DNA of 64,000 nt from Shouchella tritolerans (lineage in GTDB: Bacteria; Bacillota; Bacilli; Bacillales; Bacillaceae_D), in NCBI RefSeq assembly GCF_025770735.1, contig NZ_JAODPB010000003.1:124001-188000 (forward strand), written 5' to 3'. The notes under the pieces were generated by a model. That model did not search any database and had not been told where the DNA came from. It saw only the letters and a program-made list of their open reading frames with translations. Both the position numbers and the translations under genes were made by a program. Positions 59,629 through 64,000 of this stretch are shown here, piece by piece (position 1 is the stretch's first letter; every line of letters starts with the position of its first letter).

Positions 59629-60554
59629 CGGAACCGTATGTCTATGTACCTGAACAGACAAGCACCGCGAAAAAAGGAAAACGCAGTACGAGGCATTTTG
59701 CCAAAGGCATGCTGTTTTTATTTCCTTCTTTGTTTTTGTTTACTGTGTTTCTGTTTTACCCAATGATACGGACGTTGTATTTAAGTTTCTTTCTGACAGA
59801 TAACCGCGGAATGGCAACGGTCTTTGTCGGTTTCGAGAATTTCATGCGTATTTTTACATCAGATCTTTTTTTAAAATCACTCACATCGACCTTTTTATTT
59901 GTGCTTTACACGGTGCCAGGAACGATTCTCATCAGTTTGTTTTTGGCTATTATCGCCAATGAGCGGCTAAGGGGAATCGGTATATTTCGGATGGTGTTTT
60001 CTTCGACGATGGGCATATCAGTAGCGGCAGCATCTGTATTTTGGCTGTTTTTGTTCCATCCTAGCATCGGTTTTTTGAACCAGCTGCTTGGCTGGCTCAA
60101 CGTCGGCTCAATCGGATGGCTAACAGATCCGAAATGGGCGTTATTTTCTGTTTCTGTCTCAACGATTTGGATGAATATAGGATTTACATTCCTCATTTTG
60201 TTAGGCGGTTTGCAGTCCATTGACCGCTACTTGTATGAAAGTGCCGATATTGACGGCGCCAGCTATTTTTACAAATTAAGGCGGATTACCATTCCAATGT
60301 TATCGCCGACGCTGTTTTTTGTTGTCACTGTCACCATGATTAATGCGTTCCAGACATTTGGGCAAATTGACATGCTCACTAGAGGTGGACCGCAAAATGA
60401 AACGAACTTGATCGTTTATTCCATTTATCGGGAAGCTTTTGTCAATTACCAATATGGAACCGCCAGTGCGCAAGCAGTTGTGTTGTTTGCGATCATCTTG
60501 CTTATGACGATCGTGCAATTTAAGCTTGGCGAAAAGAAGGTGCATTACCAATGA
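59625..60554 (+). CDS. ugpA: ABC permease, UgpA type
   Basis: A 309-residue membrane subunit with six helices after a hydrophilic N-terminus of 30 residues. The EAA loop is ESADIDGASYFYKLRRITIP. It overlaps ugpC and ugpE by ATGA, so translation is coupled. Probable glycerol-3-phosphate or glycerophosphodiester channel half. Confidence 0.85.
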   Translation: MTEPYVYVPEQTSTAKKGKRSTRHFAKGMLFLFPSLFLFTVFLFYPMIRTLYLSFFLTDNRGMATVFVGFENFMRIFTSDLFLKSLTSTFLFVLYTVPGTILISLFLAIIANERLRGIGIFRMVFSSTMGISVAAASVFWLFLFHPSIGFLNQLLGWLNVGSIGWLTDPKWALFSVSVSTIWMNIGFTFLILLGGLQSIDRYLYESADIDGASYFYKLRRITIPMLSPTLFFVVTVTMINAFQTFGQIDMLTRGGPQNETNLIVYSIYREAFVNYQYGTASAQAVVLFAIILLMTIVQFKLGEKKVHYQ

Positions 60555-61369
60555 CGTTGACATGGCGTAAAAAGCTTCTCTTTTATTTGCTTCTCACCGT
60601 TTCTGCTTTTGTGCTATTTGCACCAGCGATTTTAGCAGTTTTGATGAGTTTTATGACAAGCGCAGACACACTGACAGGTAAAGTGATCCCATCGGTGTGG
60701 ACGTTCGACAATTATATTCAAGCGTTTCAACGGTTTCCGCTGTTGAATTACTTGTTGAACAGTTTGATTGTTTCGCTCGTCATTATGGTCGGCCAACTGA
60801 TTCTATCAAGCTTAGCTGCTTATGCGTTTGTGTTCTTAACGTTTAAAGGCCGGGATATGCTGTTCTTTTTATTTGTGGCGACGATGATGATTCCGTTTGA
60901 AGCGTCGATCATTCCGAATTTCCAGACGATCCGTGAATTAGGGCTTGTCAATACGTATCCTGGTTTGACATTGCCGTTTTTTGCGATGGCATTTGGGACA
61001 TTTTTGCTGCGGCAGACGTTTAAGCAAATTCCCGTTGAGCTAAAAGAGGCGAGTGAAATTTTAGGAATGGGCGACTTTAAGTTTTATTTAACGGTTGTCT
61101 TGCCGATGGCACGTACAAGCCTTGTCACACTTGGCATTTATGGCTTTCTGACTTCTTGGAATATGTATTTGTGGCCGCTTCTTGCCACTACTGATGACAC
61201 CGTCCGGACTGTGCAAATTGGCTTAAAGCAATTGCAATCGCAAGAAACGTTAAACCAGTGGGGCGTTGTCATGGCAGGGGCAGTCATTGTGATTCTCCCG
61301 ACGCTAATCTTGCTGTTTCTCGGCCAGAAGAAATTGCAGCAAGGCCTAGCTGAAGGAGCGCTTAAATAA
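60551..61369 (+). CDS. ugpE: ABC permease, UgpE type
   Basis: A 272-residue second membrane subunit with six helices. The EAA loop is KEASEILGMGDFKFYLTVVLP. It overlaps ugpA by 4 bases and is followed by the binding-protein gene. The C-terminal FLGQKKLQQGLAEGALK is typical of this class. Confidence 0.85.
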   Translation: MTLTWRKKLLFYLLLTVSAFVLFAPAILAVLMSFMTSADTLTGKVIPSVWTFDNYIQAFQRFPLLNYLLNSLIVSLVIMVGQLILSSLAAYAFVFLTFKGRDMLFFLFVATMMIPFEASIIPNFQTIRELGLVNTYPGLTLPFFAMAFGTFLLRQTFKQIPVELKEASEILGMGDFKFYLTVVLPMARTSLVTLGIYGFLTSWNMYLWPLLATTDDTVRTVQIGLKQLQSQETLNQWGVVMAGAVIVILPTLILLFLGQKKLQQGLAEGALK

Positions 61370-61390
61370 ATGAAAAAGGAGTGTTTTTTT

Positions 61391-62719
61391 ATGAAAAAGG
61401 GAATTGGACTACTTAGCAGCGCCGCGGCGCTTGTCATGTTAGCCGCATGTGGCAGTTCAGGGGGAACAAGCGGGGGAGAGAGCGACAAAACCGTTGTCAC
61501 TTTTTGGCACTCAATGGGAGGACAGGCACAGGTTGCCCTTGATCAAATCGTCTCTTCTTATAACGAGTCACAGGATGAAGTCCACGTAAATGCCGAGTTT
61601 CAAGGCACGTACGAGGAATCGTTGCCGAAATTTCATAGCGTTGGTGGGACGGAGGAAGCGCCAACCATTATCCAAGTGCAGGAGATTGGCACAATGTCGA
61701 TGATTAACAGCGGCAATATTGTACCGATTCAACCGTTCATTGATGAAGAAGGATATGACATGAGCGGTTTAGAAGAAAATATTATCAATTACTATCATAT
61801 TGATGGCCAATTTTATTCGATGCCATTTAATTCTTCAACTCCTGTCATGTATTACAACAAGGATGCGTTTGAAGCGGCTGGATTAGACCCTGAAAGTCCG
61901 CCAGAAACATTTGAAGACATCGAAGAAGCAAGCAAAAAAATCGCCGAAGCCAATGAAGGCATGAAAGGTTTTGCTTTACAAGCATATGGATGGCTGTTCG
62001 AAGAGTTGTTGGCCAACCAAGGGGGGCATTTGTTAAACAATGAAAATGGACGGGCCGATGTCGCTACTGAAGTGGCATTCGACAATGACAAAGGCCGCTC
62101 GATTTTTGAGTGGGTTGAGCGAATGATTGAAGAAGACACGTTTATGAATTATGGCACCAATTCAGACAACATGGTTGCTGGCTTTTTGGCAGGAGAAGTC
62201 GCCATGTTTATGCAATCGTCGGCCACATCTAGAGATGTCATTGACAATGCCCCGTTTGAAGTAGGCGTTGCCTTTATTCCCCACTCCGAAGAAGTAGAGC
62301 GTGAGGGTGTAGTCATTGGCGGAGCGAGCTTATGGATGTCAAGCGGCAAAGAGGAAGCCGAGCAAGAGGCGGCCTGGGACTTTATGAAATATTTGGCGAC
62401 GCCAGAAGTGCAAGCTGAATGGCATGTCGGAACCGGTTATTTTGCCATCAATCCTGACGCTTATAACGAACAAGTGGTACAGGAGGCATATGAAGACATG
62501 CCTCAGCTGCAAACAGCCGTGCAGCAACTCCAATCGACGAAAAAGTCTGTTGCTACACAAGGAGCGCTTATGGATATGATTCCAGAAGAACGAAAAATCA
62601 TAGAGACAGCACTCGAAAATGTGTTTAATGGCACAGACGCGCAAACAGCGTTTGATGAAGCGGTCAAACAAGTGAATGCGGCGATTGAGCAAGCGAATAA
62701 AGCGCGCGGCGATTCATAA
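61391..62719 (+). CDS. ugpB: ABC solute-binding lipoprotein, UgpB type
   Basis: A 442-residue lipoprotein. The signal MKKGIGLLSSAAALVML leads to the lipobox LAAC, followed by a Gly/Ser linker. The mature part (VVTFWHSMGGQAQVALDQIV; FNSSTPVMYYNKDAFEAAGL; YGWLFEELLANQGGHLLNNE) closely follows the UgpB pattern of glycerol-3-phosphate binding proteins. ATG 61391 is preferred to 61370 because AAAGGAG lies about 8 bases upstream. Captures the substrate for UgpAEC. Confidence 0.9.
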   Translation: MKKGIGLLSSAAALVMLAACGSSGGTSGGESDKTVVTFWHSMGGQAQVALDQIVSSYNESQDEVHVNAEFQGTYEESLPKFHSVGGTEEAPTIIQVQEIGTMSMINSGNIVPIQPFIDEEGYDMSGLEENIINYYHIDGQFYSMPFNSSTPVMYYNKDAFEAAGLDPESPPETFEDIEEASKKIAEANEGMKGFALQAYGWLFEELLANQGGHLLNNENGRADVATEVAFDNDKGRSIFEWVERMIEEDTFMNYGTNSDNMVAGFLAGEVAMFMQSSATSRDVIDNAPFEVGVAFIPHSEEVEREGVVIGGASLWMSSGKEEAEQEAAWDFMKYLATPEVQAEWHVGTGYFAINPDAYNEQVVQEAYEDMPQLQTAVQQLQSTKKSVATQGALMDMIPEERKIIETALENVFNGTDAQTAFDEAVKQVNAAIEQANKARGDS

Positions 62720-62765
62720 AATCAAACAAGGGAAGCGATCCGTTCTGGGGAAAGGAAAAATAAGA

Positions 62766-63521
62766 ATGAAAAAAACAAACATTTATGGCCATCGCGGCGC
62801 AATGGGAACACATCCAGAAAACACGCTGCTAAGTTTTCAAACAGCCCTAGAACAAGGCGCAGACGGGGTGGAACTGGATATTCAGGTGACGAAAGATGGG
62901 GAGCTTGTCGTGATCCACGATGACACGGTAGATCGGACGACCGATGGCACAGGCTACGTGCACGATTATTCGTTGCATGAGCTTAAGGCATTAAGCGCAG
63001 GCTGCCGTTTCAACAACTTCCCTGAATATGAACCGAGTTGGGATCAGGAACGGATTCCGACTTTACAAGAAGTGCTTTGCTTTCTTGCGCCGTTCGGTAC
63101 CGAAGCCAATATTGAGCTGAAGCCACATTTAGCGAAACACCAAGGAATCGAGCGCCGTGTGCTCGAAACCGTCCAGGCTTGGGGAAGTCAAACGAAAATT
63201 ATTTATTCTTCTTTTCACTTGCCGATGCTTTTAAGGCTCAAACAGCTCAACAAAACCGCTAATATTGCGTGGTTGCTTAACGTCAATTTGCCGTTGGCAG
63301 CTGATTACATGAGCTGCTTTCAATTTGAGTCGCTCCATGTCGACAAAAAGATTCTTTTAACCGAAGGAAATGCCTTTGAGCAGGAAGGATTGCTTTCCGT
63401 TACCCGCGCCTGGACAGCTAACCAAGACCAAGAAATACGGCAGCTGCTAGCGAAAGAGGTAGGCACGATCATGACAGACTATCCTGGCCGTGCCATTGCT
63501 TTGCGTGATGGAATGATATGA
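62766..63521 (+). CDS. cytoplasmic glycerophosphodiester phosphodiesterase
   Basis: A 251-residue single-domain GDPD (UgpQ-like) that hydrolyses glycerophosphodiesters to glycerol-3-phosphate and an alcohol. Motifs: YGHRGAMGTHPENTLLSF, VELDIQVTKDGELVVIHDD and NIELKPH. No signal peptide, so it acts on imported diesters. ATG 62766 follows GGGGAAAGGA; the frame is open earlier without support. It ends the ugp-like operon. Confidence 0.9.
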   Translation: MKKTNIYGHRGAMGTHPENTLLSFQTALEQGADGVELDIQVTKDGELVVIHDDTVDRTTDGTGYVHDYSLHELKALSAGCRFNNFPEYEPSWDQERIPTLQEVLCFLAPFGTEANIELKPHLAKHQGIERRVLETVQAWGSQTKIIYSSFHLPMLLRLKQLNKTANIAWLLNVNLPLAADYMSCFQFESLHVDKKILLTEGNAFEQEGLLSVTRAWTANQDQEIRQLLAKEVGTIMTDYPGRAIALRDGMI

Positions 63522-63524
63522 GAA

Positions 63525-63546
63525 AAGGCGGCTTTGATGCCGCCTT
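63525..63546. terminator. bidirectional hairpin between convergent genes
   Basis: AAGGCGGC/GCCGCCTT stem with a TTTGAT loop directly after the GDPD stop; short A- and T-runs flank it. Confidence 0.7.
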
Positions 63547-63706
63547 CAGACTTTAGACAAACGTTCGCATACTTCGTCGTTGGCCTCGGTCATATGCTTT
63601 GAAACTGTCGTTTCATGCGCAAGAGGACCGCTGCTCATGAACCCCCGTTCTATTCCCATCTTTCCTCGTTCTGACGGAGCTTGTAGGAAGAAGCTATAGT
63701 ACGGGT

Positions 63707-64000
63707 TTAATGTTTTTGCGTTTTTGCTGTTAAATAAGCAATAAAAGACAGTAGCGCAAGAATAGCCCAATAGAAGCCACCTAAGCGATTGGTTTCGAAC
63801 CATTCGTAGAGGCTGCCGCCAGTAATGTTGCCAAGGGCGCCGCCAACAGCCATGGCAAGATTGGAAAAGCCGAGAAAAATGCCAAGCGTTTGCGCAGAAG
63901 CTTGGCTGACTATATAGGAGTGAAAGGTGGGCTGCATCAGTGTAACCGATAAGGCAATGCCCATCAATGAGACTGTAAGCGTAACGACATGTTCAAAGGC
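63707..64000 (-). CDS. MFS transporter, C-terminal part (partial at window edge)
   Basis: The last 97 codons of a membrane transporter whose frame continues past the window end. Hydrophobic helices with FLGFSNLAMAVGGALGNITG and GGFYWAILALLSFIAYL correspond to the last segments of a major facilitator superfamily exporter. Convergent with the ugp-like operon. Substrate unknown. Confidence 0.75.
   Translation of the reverse strand, partial: AFEHVVTLTVSLMGIALSVTLMQPTFHSYIVSQASAQTLGIFLGFSNLAMAVGGALGNITGGSLYEWFETNRLGGFYWAILALLSFIAYLTAKTQKH

Noticed and set aside
63546-63803. 85-codon minus-strand frame overlapping the MFS transporter end
   Set aside because: The other minus-strand frame reads a clear MFS C-terminus through the same bases.

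Overview
The window reads as chromosome of an alkaliphilic or halotolerant spore-forming Bacillaceae. Gene content and protein style resemble the Shouchella/Alkalihalobacillus (former Bacillus) clausii group. This rests on a spore-germination receptor subunit, a Rap-Phr pair, an ectABC operon, Bacillus-type ribosome-binding sites, cre-like boxes and an LXG toxin locus. No rRNA, tRNA or CRISPR array was seen. Species is inferred, not proven.

Left part (1-15.5 kb): the 5' end of a KdgT-type permease; a PrpR-N/Fis regulator with a decayed ATPase; the MurNAc salvage operon murQ-murP-mupG; a LacI regulator; and a mannan/beta-glycoside operon (GH1, BglK-like ROK kinase, two ABC permeases, binding lipoprotein, secreted GH5 mannanase). 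Two small DUF2642-like proteins, a deoxyribonucleotidase and a 2Fe-2S ferredoxin follow, then decayed genes and an IS3 remnant.

Middle (16.7-39.7 kb): a sigma-54 activator faces a -24/-12 promoter in front of alcohol dehydrogenase, GntP-type permease, glutaminase, a second alcohol dehydrogenase and a GabD-like dehydrogenase. This is best read as 4-hydroxybutyrate-type catabolism. Then come a lone GerA-type germination protein, a Pro/Gly-rich surface-type protein, ectABC behind a sigma-B-like promoter, a CUT1 ABC operon carrying a TIM-barrel isomerase-like enzyme, and fatty-acid genes (two acyl-CoA ligases and a thiolase, YhfT/YhfS-like).

Accessory island (39.8-50 kb): a Rap phosphatase with an overlapping 39-codon Phr gene leads into a type VII LXG polymorphic-toxin locus. 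One full LXG toxin with immunity gene is followed by two orphan toxin-tip/immunity modules and at least two decayed ones. Three of the modules end in near-identical hairpin terminators. A frameshifted LXG partner gene lies upstream. An SDR/AraC pair and an IS5-type remnant interrupt the array.

Right part (50-64 kb): an esterase lipoprotein, a divergent nsrR-hmp nitric-oxide module, a giant lamin-tail/glycerophosphodiesterase protein without a visible signal peptide, a divergent ugp-like ABC operon ending in a cytoplasmic glycerophosphodiesterase, and the 3' part of an MFS transporter. The last block looks devoted to glycerophosphodiester use.
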